A stretch of DNA of 19,516 bases, taken from the NCBI GenBank assembly GCA_003558625.1, contig PWPP01000089.1:1-19516 (forward strand), in the 5' to 3' direction. The position numbers and the translations under genes were made by a program. This DNA is from Syntrophomonas sp. (lineage in GTDB: Bacteria > Bacillota > Syntrophomonadia > Syntrophomonadales > Syntrophomonadaceae). Below, one piece after another: positions 8,078 to 15,029 of this stretch. Below the pieces are notes generated by a model. That model made no database searches, was not told the DNA's origin, and worked only from the letters and a program-made list of their open reading frames with translations. Position 1 is the first letter of the stretch. Each line of letters begins with the position of its first letter.

Positions 8078-8482
8078 TCAGACCTTTAATTCCCGGTGTA
8101 TCCAGTCAATAATTCCTGCAGCAGAAGTTCCGTAATCAAAAACCTTTTTTACAACGCCTGTTTTTTGTAATGCTTCTTTATTCACCCTGGGTATATGACC
8201 TCCTGCAGTTAAAACAATGTTTTCCCCGCCCCGCTGGTCCAGTTCCCTGCGCAATGGCGGATAAATGTCCATAGGTGCGGAGGTGTGAATCAATAAGAGA
8301 ACAATATTCACGTCTTCCTGTAATGACTGTTCAGCAATCTCTTCCAGGCTGCGGTACAGTCCGGTGTAGATTACATCCATTCCGCCCTGGTCTTTTAAGG
8401 CCCTGGCTAATATCCTGGCTTCTTTTCCATCCTGGTCCAGAGACGCTTTGGCGACCATCACCTTTATGGGTTTTTGTGCCAT
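8078..8482 (-). CDS. B12-binding-domain paralog of the mutase small subunit lacking the cobalt-ligating His
   Basis: 134-residue protein that aligns end to end with the canonical B12-binding subunit encoded at 9568-9972 (shared VMVAK, ARxLARA, VIYTG, EDV, AGGHIP). The cobalamin motif D-x-H-x-x-G is altered. Where the canonical subunit has D16-G-H18-D-R-G21, this one has D16-Q-D18-G-K-E21, so the lower-axial histidine and the glycine are gone. The second motif SNLSGAH is also replaced, by LIHTSAP. It therefore should not bind adenosylcobalamin in the usual His-on way. The fold appears intact and the gene keeps a strong ribosome site (AAGGGGGG) and operon position after meaB, so it is probably functional rather than a pseudogene. 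Possible roles include an adaptor for MeaB or the mutase large subunit, or binding of a different ligand. Function unknown. Confidence 0.85.
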   Translation of the reverse strand: MAQKPIKVMVAKASLDQDGKEARILARALKDQGGMDVIYTGLYRSLEEIAEQSLQEDVNIVLLLIHTSAPMDIYPPLRRELDQRGGENIVLTAGGHIPRVNKEALQKTGVVKKVFDYGTSAAGIIDWIHRELKV

Positions 8483-8511
8483 TGAAGCTGTCCCCCCTTA
8501 GGAAACGCTCT

Positions 8512-8557
8512 GTTCCTGGTAAAAGGAACGCCTTTCCCCTCAGTTCCGAGGGGAAAG
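8512..8557 (-). repeat. Two tandem hairpins between meaB and the paralog gene
   Basis: First in transcript order is a 10-bp perfect stem, CTTTCCCCTC (8532-8541) with GAGGGGAAAG (8548-8557), loop 6. The second is GTTCCT (8512-8517) with AGGAAC (8524-8529), loop 6. Neither has a convincing T run, so they look more like an RNA processing or stability element, or a partial attenuator, than a full terminator. Confidence 0.5.
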
Positions 8558-8578
8558 CGATACCGTCCCTCCTTTAAA

Positions 8579-9559
8579 CTATGGTTCCTCGGTCTTCTTG
8601 GGAGCCAGATATTGCTTGGCTACTTCTGCAGCCATGGTATAAGGGTCAGATGCTCGGTCTACCAGTTTTTGTATCATTTCATCCAACCGCCCGGATGAAA
8701 CCAATTCATCTAGCACTGGCTCGAGCACAGCGGCCCTTATGGCTTCATTCATTTCCGCAGTAGCTTTTCTTCGTTTGCGGTCACCCATAAGGTCTTTATC
8801 GATTAATAACTGATGGTGATCCAGCGTTTTCTGGGCTAACTCCGCCACACTCTGAGAAAAAGAATGGGTTTCAAAAAGGCTTTCCACCATTAAAATAGGA
8901 GGCCTCCAGCCACCGGGAAAATTTTTGGCCATATCCAGGCTTCCCCTGATTTCTTTAAACAGTTTGCCTGCCCCTTCCCGGTCTGCCTTGTTGATTACAA
9001 AAATATCGGCAATCTCCAGGATCCCAGCTTTGATGGCCTGAATCTCATCTCCCATACCTGGAACCAAAACCACGATAACGGTATGGGCATGGTCAATAAT
9101 CTCTACTTCCTGTTGTCCTGTTCCCACGGTTTCTACAATAATAATGTCTTTTCCCATGGCATCCAGTACATGAATACCTTCACCTACAGCCTTGGAAAGG
9201 CCGCCTAAAGCCCCCCTGGTTGCCAGGCTGCGCACAAATACCCCGGGATCTTCCGCATGCCGCTGCATCCTGATCCGATCCCCTAAAATGGCTCCGCCGG
9301 AAAAAGGACTGGTGGGGTCTACAGCCATAACCCCCACGGTTTTACCCATCTGCCGGAAAGCATAAATCAGTTCATCGGTCAATGTACTCTTACCGGCTCC
9401 GGGAGAACCTGTGATACCAATAATATGAGCTTTTCCCGTGAAGGGAAATAGATGTCTAATGGCTTCATCGGTAGTCGGAATCCGGTCTTCTAAATTTCTA
9501 ATCAGCCGGGATACAGCTCGTATGTCTCCCTCCCGGATTTTTCTCGTTTTGTCTTCCAT
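8579..9559 (-). CDS. meaB: MeaB/ArgK-type GTPase, acyl-CoA mutase chaperone
   Basis: 326-residue G3E-family GTPase of the MeaB/MMAA type. The P-loop GSPGAGKST is at residues 51-59, the switch/Walker B stretch IIIVETVGTGQQEVEI follows, and the guanine-specificity motif NKAD lies in VINKADREGAGK. The C-terminal helical dimerisation extension is present. In this family the protein gates cofactor transfer from the adenosyltransferase to the mutase and helps replace damaged cobalamin. It begins 8 bases after the stop of the B12-binding subunit gene, so the two are tightly coupled. The ATG has GGGAGTG upstream. Length and motifs match the family, and its place beside a mutase and a CobO-type enzyme supports the chaperone role. 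Confidence 0.95.
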   Translation of the reverse strand: MEDKTRKIREGDIRAVSRLIRNLEDRIPTTDEAIRHLFPFTGKAHIIGITGSPGAGKSTLTDELIYAFRQMGKTVGVMAVDPTSPFSGGAILGDRIRMQRHAEDPGVFVRSLATRGALGGLSKAVGEGIHVLDAMGKDIIIVETVGTGQQEVEIIDHAHTVIVVLVPGMGDEIQAIKAGILEIADIFVINKADREGAGKLFKEIRGSLDMAKNFPGGWRPPILMVESLFETHSFSQSVAELAQKTLDHHQLLIDKDLMGDRKRRKATAEMNEAIRAAVLEPVLDELVSSGRLDEMIQKLVDRASDPYTMAAEVAKQYLAPKKTEEP

Positions 9560-9567
9560 TAATTATT

Positions 9568-9972
9568 TCACTCCCTCGGTGACACATTCTGGTCTATCCA
9601 GCTGGTAATAGATTCCAGAGTGGCTCCCGGTACAAATAATGCTTTGATGCCTGCGTCATACAATTTTTGGAAATCCTTGTCAGGGATAATACCTCCCCCG
9701 ATTACTGTAACATCTTCTGCTCCTTTTTCCTTGAGTAATCTGCATACTTCAGGATAAAGATAATTGTGGGCTCCAGACAGGTTGCTTAAGCCGACTAAAT
9801 CAACGTCTTCCTGTATTGCCGCTGAAGCGATCTGTTCTGGTGTCTGGTGACACCCCGTATATATTACTTCATAACCAGCATCCCTAAAGGCTCTGGCTAA
9901 AACTCTGGCCCCCCGGTCATGACCATCCAGTCCGGGTTTTGCAACCATTACACGTAGTCTTCTTTTTGCCAT
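9568..9972 (-). CDS. B12-binding small subunit of acyl-CoA mutase
   Basis: 134-residue cobalamin-binding subunit (Rossmann-like) of a split mutase of the methylmalonyl-/isobutyryl-CoA mutase type. All the expected cofactor contacts are visible: D16-G-H18-D-R-G21, where H18 replaces dimethylbenzimidazole as lower ligand to cobalt; SNLSGAH (63-69), which lines the nucleotide-tail pocket; and VIGGGIIP (90-97). It is the length of stand-alone small subunits such as IcmB. The ATG has GGGGGAGG upstream, and the gene starts 23 bases after the large-subunit stop, consistent with a stoichiometric complex. It binds adenosylcobalamin and docks on the large subunit. A second, histidine-less copy lies two genes downstream. 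Confidence 0.94.
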   Translation of the reverse strand: MAKRRLRVMVAKPGLDGHDRGARVLARAFRDAGYEVIYTGCHQTPEQIASAAIQEDVDLVGLSNLSGAHNYLYPEVCRLLKEKGAEDVTVIGGGIIPDKDFQKLYDAGIKALFVPGATLESITSWIDQNVSPRE

Positions 9973-9995
9973 ATTGTTTGCCTCCCCCTTGCTTC

Positions 9996-11675
9996 TTAAT
10001 ATAGTCCAGGATCACGGTATTCACCGTATACTTCCCGATAAACATCGCATATTTCCTGAACAGTGACATAATTCTTAACTGCTTCGATACAATAAGGCAT
10101 AACATTATCGCCTTTTTTACATGCTTGTTTTAAGTCATCCAGGCACTCACTTACTTTGCGTCCATCCCGTTTTCTCTTAACAGCTTGTAAGCGCGCTATT
10201 TGCTCTGTTTCAACAGAATCATCGATTTCCACAAGGGGTATTTCTATTTTATCATCGGTTACATATTTATTTACCCCGATCATGATTTTTTCACCATCAT
10301 CGATTTGTCTCTGGAATTTATAAGCTGCATCTGAAATCTCCATCTGGGGGAACCCTCTTTCGATGGCAGCTACCATGCCACCCATTTCATCGATTTTATG
10401 AATATAATCCCAGGCCAGTTCTTCCATTTCATTGGTTAAGGCTTCTACAAAATAGGATCCTGCCAGAGGATCTATGGTATTCGCAGCACCTGTTTCTTCG
10501 GCAATCAATTGTTGGGTGCGAAGGGCAATCTGTACAGCATGTTCTGAAGGCAAGCATAATACTTCATCCAATGAGTTGGTGTGCAAAGACTGGGTTCCTC
10601 CCAGTACTGCAGCCAGCGCTTCAGTAGCGGTACGCACTACATTGTTGTATGGTTGTTGGGCAGTTAGGGAGCATCCTGCGGTTTGAGTATGGAACCGCAT
10701 CCACCAGGATCTGGGATCTTTAGCGCCATAGCGGTCACGCATAGCCCGAGCCCAAATACGGCGTGCTGCTCTTAACTTGGCAATTTCTTCGAAGAAATCG
10801 ATGTGAGAGTTGAAGAAGAAGGATAACCGGCCTGCAAAAGAATCAACGGGCAGACCTTTGCGTTTAAGCACATCTTCCACATATTCCATACCATCCCGCA
10901 GGGTGAAGGCTAATTCCTGTACCGCTGTCGAACCGGCTTCCCGGATATGGTATCCACTGATACTGATGGTATTCCAGTTGGGTACATGGTTGGTTCCGAA
11001 TTCAACGGTATCACTGATGAGTTTTACGGACGGATCCGGGGGACACATGAGGGTTTTTTGGGCAATGAATTCCTTCAGCATATCATTTTGAATGGTGCCG
11101 CTGATTTTATTTAACGGTACACCCTTGATATCGGCTGCAGCGCAATACATAGCCCATAGTGCTGTTGCCGGGGGATTTATGGTCATCGAAGTGCTGATTT
11201 CACCTAATGGAATTCCTTCTACCAGCTGTAAGAAATCATCGATCGTATCTATTGCAACTCCGCACTTGCCACATTCACCTCTGGCTTTGGGATCATCGGT
11301 GTCATAACCCATTAGTGTGGGGAAATCAAAGGCAGTGCTGAGACCTGTTTGTCCACTGTTTAACAAATAGTGCCAACGCTTATTGGTTTCCTCTGCACTT
11401 CCCATACCCGAAAACATCCTGAATGTCCAGTATTTGCCCCGGAAGCCGGTAGCCTGGTTGCCTCTAATAAAAGGAAACTGGCCCGGATAGCTGATGTCCT
11501 TCTCAAAATCCATATGACTTATGTCTTCGGGAGTGTAGAGCCTCTTGATTTCGTGGTCTGATACGGTAGTCCATTTAGCTTTCTGGTCGGCACGCTTTTC
11601 TACAATTCTTTTTACTTCATCTTCCCACTTTTTACGCAAACTGCTTGATTGATCCAACAATTCCTGAGTAAACAA
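9996..11675 (-). CDS. icmA: Acyl-CoA mutase large subunit, isobutyryl-CoA mutase type
   Basis: Large (TIM-barrel) subunit of an adenosylcobalamin-dependent acyl-CoA mutase, 559 residues from the TTG at 11675. I prefer TTG because AGGAGG (11684-11689) lies 8 bases upstream of it; an in-frame ATG at 11696 (566 residues) lacks a good site. Family landmarks include WTFRMFSGMGSAEETN, TAFDFPTLMGYDTD, GTIQNDMLKEF, NTISISGYHIREAG and the long C-terminal linker without a B12 domain. Specificity residues, numbered from the ATG: Phe95 replaces the methylmalonyl-CoA mutase Tyr89 and Gln213 replaces Arg207, with the same 118-residue spacing. Phe/Gln is the isobutyryl-CoA mutase pair (Phe80/Gln198), and the 2-hydroxyisobutyryl-CoA mutase Ile/Asp residues are absent. 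It should interconvert isobutyryl-CoA and n-butyryl-CoA. The exact substrate is a prediction. Confidence 0.92.
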   Translation of the reverse strand: MFTQELLDQSSSLRKKWEDEVKRIVEKRADQKAKWTTVSDHEIKRLYTPEDISHMDFEKDISYPGQFPFIRGNQATGFRGKYWTFRMFSGMGSAEETNKRWHYLLNSGQTGLSTAFDFPTLMGYDTDDPKARGECGKCGVAIDTIDDFLQLVEGIPLGEISTSMTINPPATALWAMYCAAADIKGVPLNKISGTIQNDMLKEFIAQKTLMCPPDPSVKLISDTVEFGTNHVPNWNTISISGYHIREAGSTAVQELAFTLRDGMEYVEDVLKRKGLPVDSFAGRLSFFFNSHIDFFEEIAKLRAARRIWARAMRDRYGAKDPRSWWMRFHTQTAGCSLTAQQPYNNVVRTATEALAAVLGGTQSLHTNSLDEVLCLPSEHAVQIALRTQQLIAEETGAANTIDPLAGSYFVEALTNEMEELAWDYIHKIDEMGGMVAAIERGFPQMEISDAAYKFQRQIDDGEKIMIGVNKYVTDDKIEIPLVEIDDSVETEQIARLQAVKRKRDGRKVSECLDDLKQACKKGDNVMPYCIEAVKNYVTVQEICDVYREVYGEYRDPGLY

Positions 11676-11718
11676 AACAAACCCCTCCTTAATCATACAT
11701 TATTGAACCCTTTTTTTC

Positions 11719-11736
11719 GCCAGGCTTAATCCTGGC
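11719..11736 (-). repeat. Small hairpin between cobO and the mutase gene
   Basis: GCCAGG (11719-11724) and CCTGGC (11731-11736) form a 6-bp stem with a 6-base loop. On the - strand it is followed by an A run, not a T run, so it does not look like a terminator. Transcription from cobO into the mutase gene is plausible. Confidence 0.4.
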
Positions 11737-11794
11737 TTCAATGACTTTTCTGTAATCAATTTTTCAGGTATAGGATTACTATCTGCTTGACGTT

Positions 11795-12346
11795 TTAGTA
11801 TTCAATACCAGCTCGATCTTTAATTCCGGCTGCATAATGGTGTTTTATCTCTCTAACTTCACTCACCATGTCAGCCATTTCTTGCATGGGTTCTGGTGCA
11901 TAGCGGCCGGTTAAAATGAGGTCCAAATCCTGAGGTTTATTCTTAATAAATTCTAAAACCTCTTCCAGGGGAATTAAGTTAAAATCGGCTGCAGTATTAA
12001 TTTCATCAAGGATTACCATATCGTAATCTCCACTGTTCACTACTTCTTTGGCTTTGGCAAAACCCTGGCGAGCCAAATCAACATCCACCGGTGCCGGATT
12101 ACCTCTCATGACAAAACTATCCAGCCCAAATTGGAACAAGTCCACTTCTGGCAAATATTTTTCCAGCGCCAGAACTTCACCGTACTTCCTCCCCTTCATA
12201 AACTGGATGATGCATACGCGGTATCCCTGGCCCACCGCTCGCAAAGCCTGCCCAAAAGCAGAAGTAGTTTTACCTTTCCCGTTCCCGGTAATTAGCATTA
12301 CTAAGCCTCGTTTATGGATCGTTGCCGTAGACTCCTCTTTGGACAA
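11795..12346 (-). CDS. cobO: Corrinoid adenosyltransferase, CobO/BtuR type
   Basis: 183-residue ATP:cob(I)alamin adenosyltransferase of the CobA/CobO/BtuR family. The P-loop GNGKGKTTSAFGQALRA starts at residue 21, followed by CIIQFMKG, the Walker B-like VILDEIN and the family stretch LILTGRYAPEPM near the C-terminus. It converts reduced corrinoid to adenosylcobalamin, the cofactor that the mutase genes just downstream need. The start is TTG (12344-12346) with GGGGAGGTG about 9 bases upstream; the next in-frame ATG (residue 17) would leave too short an N-terminus. It is the first gene of the - strand cluster and is 119 bases from the mutase large-subunit gene. Family assignment is secure; it could serve both salvage and de novo corrinoid routes. 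Confidence 0.94.
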   Translation of the reverse strand: MSKEESTATIHKRGLVMLITGNGKGKTTSAFGQALRAVGQGYRVCIIQFMKGRKYGEVLALEKYLPEVDLFQFGLDSFVMRGNPAPVDVDLARQGFAKAKEVVNSGDYDMVILDEINTAADFNLIPLEEVLEFIKNKPQDLDLILTGRYAPEPMQEMADMVSEVREIKHHYAAGIKDRAGIEY

Positions 12347-12813
12347 TTAGATCTTCACCTCCCCTTAAAATTAATTACTAAACTCCCTTCAACCGCATTA
12401 CTAATTCGGATGCTTACCATTACCTGTCACAAGCAGACTAGAGGCTGGAGTATAAAATTATTGTTTCTGCTGGAACGAATGCTGGATGAATACTTAAATC
12501 CGCTTTTTTAAGCAGGTTTCAAAAGGTGCAGTTCGTTATCTGAAGTGACAGCATCAAGCATACTAATGATAATACGATCCTGTTATGGGATTAGTTTCCA
12601 ACGGTTGAAACTTATGAGATTAGTTTTATTATATATTATTTGCTTACCAATTAGAATCCTTCTTTTTAATTAAATTTTTTCAAAGTTTGCAGGATATTAT
12701 CCTGGTGATACTGTATTAACATAGTAGAATAAGAATATGAAGCTAAAGACTGGAGGTGAGAGGGAAGAACTATAGAGCAAAAGAGAGATGAATGAACAGA
12801 GGAGGAGTTATCT
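12347..12813 (+). other. 467-base divergent intergenic region with dyads and repeats
   Basis: No gene is supported here; the few short reading frames lack ribosome sites and plausible products. Visible structure on the DUF6125 side: a 14-base direct repeat TATGRGATTAGTTT (12584-12597 and 12613-12626, one mismatch); an imperfect palindrome GTTTCCAAC-G-GTTGAAAC (12594-12611) overlapping it; and a perfect palindrome CAGGATA-T-TATCCTG (12690-12704). TTGAAA (12605-12610) and TTATAT (12629-12634), 18 bases apart, form a weak promoter candidate. On the cobO side, I looked for a cobalamin riboswitch on the - strand and did not see its core motifs. Confidence 0.5.
12690..12704. promoter_or_regulatory. 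Operator-like perfect palindrome upstream of the DUF6125 gene
   Basis: CAGGATA-T-TATCCTG has two 7-base arms around one central base. It is about 110 bases upstream of the start codon at 12814 and close to promoter-like sequence, so it may be a repressor or activator site. No regulator gene is nearby to pair it with. Confidence 0.4.
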
Positions 12814-13560
12814 ATGAAAGAAAACGTTAACCGCCCGGAAGATTTGAACCAGGAGGATTTAGCCCGCCTGGCAGTAGACATGTTTCATCGCATAGCCATG
12901 CATCATGCTTTTTGGTTTAAAGAAGTGGAACATCAGATGGGCTTTGAGAAAGCCCTGGATATTTTGGATACGGCCTATCAGAATAGTTATACTATTCAAA
13001 TGAAACGGATGGGCAAAACTTTAGGTTTTGAAATGGTATCCGGGGTGCCAAAACCATTATTGGATATGCCCCGAGAAGAATTAATCACATTAATTGATGC
13101 ACTGGGAGTCAACTGGTTGGCAAATGACGGAGTCTGGTTTCAAGCCGTAGAGTTTTCCTCAGACATGTATGATGCCAAACGATGTAATGACTCTTGTTGG
13201 ACTAGATTTTCTCCTTTTGAGGCCTGGTCCATAAAAAGATTTTTGGGCCTGCCGGAAAAAGCAGGCTTAGACGGATTGAAACAAGCCCTCCAGTTTAGAA
13301 TGTATGCCCGGATTAATGTACAGTCAATTATCGATGAAACACCAAATAGCATTATTTTTCAGATGAATGACTGCCGGGTACAATCAGCCCGGAAAAGGCA
13401 AGGGCTGGAAGATTATCCCTGCAAATCAGCCGGTTTAGTAGAATACAATGCGTTTGGCAAGGCTATTGACCCCAGGATTAAAACCGAATGTATCGGCTGT
13501 CCTCCCGATGAACATCCGGAAGAATGGTTCTGTGCCTGGCGCTTCATCTTAGAAGAATAA
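12814..13560 (+). CDS. DUF6125-like Cys-rich protein of unknown function
   Basis: 248-residue soluble protein resembling the DUF6125 family. The N-terminal half is helical with many aromatic and His residues (FHRIAMHHAFWFKEVEH, residues 24-40; ANDGVWFQAVEF near 103-114). The C-terminal half has seven cysteines: C124 and C128 (RCNDSCW), C187 (NDCRVQSARKRQGL), C203 (YPCKSAG), C226 and C229 (ECIGCPPDEHP) and C240 (FCAWRF). The pattern suggests a metal or iron-sulfur site. The ATG is preceded by AGGAGGAG, so translation should be efficient. It stands alone on the + strand, diverging from the B12 operon across a dyad-rich region and ending at a shared terminator. The family name is from memory and no activity is known to me. 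Confidence 0.7.
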   Translation: MKENVNRPEDLNQEDLARLAVDMFHRIAMHHAFWFKEVEHQMGFEKALDILDTAYQNSYTIQMKRMGKTLGFEMVSGVPKPLLDMPREELITLIDALGVNWLANDGVWFQAVEFSSDMYDAKRCNDSCWTRFSPFEAWSIKRFLGLPEKAGLDGLKQALQFRMYARINVQSIIDETPNSIIFQMNDCRVQSARKRQGLEDYPCKSAGLVEYNAFGKAIDPRIKTECIGCPPDEHPEEWFCAWRFILEE

Positions 13561-13711
13561 ATCCGCGGACCAGATTGGCATTGTGTTCTTTGGGTAAATT
13601 AACCCCGGGGTAATGCCATGCCTTTCATCATTGAATTTTTCTTTCATCGACGATATGATAATTTTTTGGATACGAATACACATAAAAGATATCCCTGACA
13701 CTGCCTTAAAT

Positions 13712-13743
13712 ATTAAGCCGACCTTTAACACGGCCGGCTTAAT
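13712..13743. terminator. Terminator between convergent genes
   Basis: Nine-base arms ATTAAGCCG (13712-13720) and CGGCTTAAT (13735-13743) with additional inner G/C pairing. On the + strand it is followed by TGTTTATTTG; on the - strand by ATTTAAGG. It lies between the stop codons of the DUF6125-like gene and the peptidase gene and may serve both. Confidence 0.65.
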
Positions 13744-13775
13744 TGTTTATTTGCGAACCGGAGACAAGTTGCCTT

Positions 13776-14978
13776 CTAAGCACCTGATGAGGAGGTTACA
13801 TCCAAATGATAATGGCTGTGGGTAATTTTTTCATTGCCATCCCGGGTCACAATAAACGTATCTTCTACTCCTACCACACCAATGCCGGGAAAATTAAATT
13901 TTGGTTCCAGCGCGATTACCATCCCCGGGACCAGCTCCATAGCAAAATTGGGCGTTATAACCGGCAATTCATCTAATTCCAGACCTATGCCATGACCGCA
14001 GAACCCGGCCTGGTTAGCCCCATACCCCATAAAATGCTGGTCCAGTTCAAAATCAGATGCGATTTGCACAGCTCTATGATATAATTCCCGTGCCATTATT
14101 CCGGGTTTCATCATGCTGCCCATTTCTTCCTGGATTTTTATTGCAGCCTGGTATGCTTTATGCAGCGGCTCGTTTAACGGTCCTAAGGACAGGGTGCGGG
14201 TTTGATCTACTACATATCCGTTCATACCAGCGACTAAATCAAATACCACGGGATCATTGCGTCCGATTCGGCGGTATCCTGATCCCTGGGGTAAAGCCCG
14301 GGCCACCCCGCGTCCTCCGGTGGGACTGTCCATAAAACTGAGTTCGGCAGCTTCCGGCCCTGAAACCAGGTGTCCCCAGTATACTTCCTGATTAAAAGCC
14401 CTCATGCGCACCAGCCCCTGGTGGCCGCGGGCACGAGCTGCCGCCTCTACTAGGGCCGCCAGTTCAACTTCTGTCATGCCCTCCTTAAGCTGACTGCGTG
14501 CTACTTCCACCATATAATCCGACAAATGAGCTACCCTGCGGATAATATCCAGTTCTAAATCAGACTTAACCGCTCTTATTTCCTGTATCAAAGGCCAAAC
14601 ATCAACTATCTCGGTTTCAGGAAATGCCTTTTGATAGCGTCTATACTGGTTTACCGGCAATACATCGAGCTCCATACCCATGGTTCTTGGTATCGCCAGG
14701 CCTGCTTGAGAAAGTTTATCCACTATATCCTTCTGCGCCTTTACCGGTATTATCTGGGGCAGTGGTGTTTCCTCCCGGGTCCGCTCCGCATTTTTGCGCA
14801 CGAAAAAGTAACCATCTCCCTCAACCGGTATATAGAAAAAACCTTGTTGAACCGTGCCGGTGAAATAAAACATATCAGCATTTTGCACAATCAGGGCAGC
14901 ATCCATACTGGCTTTCATCATTGCCTTTTGGAGCTTTTCTCTGCGTTGATCCAGCTCTGCGCGTGGTGTTATACTCAT
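13776..14978 (-). CDS. M24 family metallopeptidase (Xaa-Pro aminopeptidase/dipeptidase-like)
   Basis: 400-residue M24 peptidase from the ATG at 14978, chosen because GGAGGAGG lies just upstream; an in-frame ATG at 15002 has no ribosome site. It has a creatinase-type N-terminal domain (about residues 1-140) and a C-terminal pita-bread domain. All five metal ligands are present: D247 (FDLVAG), D258 (VDQTRT), H329 (GHGIGLELDE), E358 (ALEPKF) and E372 (GVEDTF). It should therefore be an active di-metal enzyme cleaving Xaa-Pro-type bonds or a related small substrate. No signal peptide is seen, so it is cytoplasmic. It follows the 187-residue hypothetical gene by 51 bases on the same strand and ends at a terminator. 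Xaa-Pro specificity is the usual assignment but is not proven by sequence. Confidence 0.9.
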   Translation of the reverse strand: MSITPRAELDQRREKLQKAMMKASMDAALIVQNADMFYFTGTVQQGFFYIPVEGDGYFFVRKNAERTREETPLPQIIPVKAQKDIVDKLSQAGLAIPRTMGMELDVLPVNQYRRYQKAFPETEIVDVWPLIQEIRAVKSDLELDIIRRVAHLSDYMVEVARSQLKEGMTEVELAALVEAAARARGHQGLVRMRAFNQEVYWGHLVSGPEAAELSFMDSPTGGRGVARALPQGSGYRRIGRNDPVVFDLVAGMNGYVVDQTRTLSLGPLNEPLHKAYQAAIKIQEEMGSMMKPGIMARELYHRAVQIASDFELDQHFMGYGANQAGFCGHGIGLELDELPVITPNFAMELVPGMVIALEPKFNFPGIGVVGVEDTFIVTRDGNEKITHSHYHLDVTSSSGA

Positions 14979-15029
14979 GTTCTCCTCCTCCCAAATATTC
15001 ATGTTTTTTAAGCGGGACTTTTTTGGGGG

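Noticed and set aside
8078..8482. Pseudogene of the B12-binding subunit
   Set aside because: The frame is intact at full family length with a strong ribosome site, and the changes are confined to ligand motifs while the fold core is kept.
9996..11675. Assignment as methylmalonyl-CoA or 2-hydroxyisobutyryl-CoA mutase
   Set aside because: The Tyr/Arg pair of the former and the Ile/Asp residues of the latter are absent; Phe/Gln/Ala fits isobutyryl-CoA mutase.
12347..12660. Cobalamin riboswitch upstream of cobO on the - strand
   Set aside because: I read the reverse complement for the B12-box core motifs and did not find them.
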